Positions 5,651-5,681 of a stretch of DNA of 5,681 nt are shown here, piece after piece. A program made the translations under genes and the position numbers. Location of the stretch: the NCBI GenBank assembly GCA_003516765.1, contig DPCD01000196.1:601-6281 (forward strand). Direction: 5' to 3'. The notes under the pieces are model-generated. The model did no database searches. It worked only from the letters and a program-made list of their open reading frames with translations, and had not been told where the DNA came from. Positions within the stretch are counted from its first letter, which is position 1; every line of letters begins with the position of its first letter. This DNA is from Clostridiales bacterium. GTDB lineage: Bacteria; Bacillota; Clostridia; Oscillospirales; Oscillospiraceae.

Positions 5651-5681
5651 GGGAAAAACAAAAACTCCTGTCCCGGCAAAT
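5651..5681 (-). terminator. 3' half of an intrinsic terminator or attenuator, cut by the window edge
   Basis: The minus strand reads GCCGGGACAGGAG (5665-5677) followed at once by TTTTTGTTTTT (5654-5664). This is the form of the descending arm and U-tract of a strong terminator. No matching CTCCTGTCCCGGC arm lies inside the window, so it must be just beyond 5681 if the hairpin is real. It could end an upstream gene. It could also be the terminator of a leader riboswitch for the importer; tryptophan T-box leaders are known before trpXYZ operons in Firmicutes. I see no convincing promoter between it and the binding-protein gene, which favours the second reading. Confidence 0.55.

Overview
The window reads as a stretch of a GC-rich Gram-positive chromosome, most likely from the class Clostridia (an Oscillospiraceae/Ruminococcaceae-type gut anaerobe). 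The evidence is GGAGG-type ribosome binding sites before most genes, a lipoprotein solute-binding protein, clostridial-style RimM, TrmD and sirtuin sequences, and a tryptophan-type ABC cassette typical of Firmicutes. The family-level placement is inference. All seven genes lie on the minus strand, so transcription runs from the high to the low coordinates. I see no mobile element, tRNA, rRNA or CRISPR array, and no gene-free stretch over 300 bases.

Upstream unit (about 5681 to 2562). A leader region comes first. It holds the 3' half of an intrinsic terminator cut by the window edge, a 23-codon small frame with a near-perfect ribosome binding site, and a 9-bp inverted repeat. One arm of that repeat lies in the small frame. 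The other fills the spacer between the ribosome binding site and start codon of the next gene. A three-gene ABC importer follows: lipoprotein solute-binding protein, permease and ATPase. Its order and families match the TrpXYZ-type (COG2984/COG4120/COG1101) systems. An 8-bp stem-loop separates the binding-protein gene from the permease gene. The ATPase start lies one base past the permease stop. The unit ends in a strong intrinsic terminator at 2562-2604.

Downstream unit (about 2560 to beyond 1). A sigma-A-type promoter (TTGTCT, 17-base spacer, TATACT) drives rimM, trmD, a sirtuin deacylase gene and the start of a homocysteine S-methyltransferase gene that runs off the window. The genes are tightly packed: rimM and trmD overlap by 11 bases, trmD and the sirtuin by 50, and 19 bases separate the sirtuin from the methyltransferase. 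RimM and TrmD serve 30S ribosome assembly and tRNA m1G37 methylation. The rpsP and rplS genes that often flank them are absent. In their place are an NAD-dependent deacylase and an enzyme that remakes methionine from homocysteine, the end product of SAM use by enzymes such as TrmD.

The least ordinary part is the leader before the ABC importer, which looks like a two-layer attenuation region. The 50-base trmD/sirtuin overlap is the second item of note. No wholly new protein system is evident.
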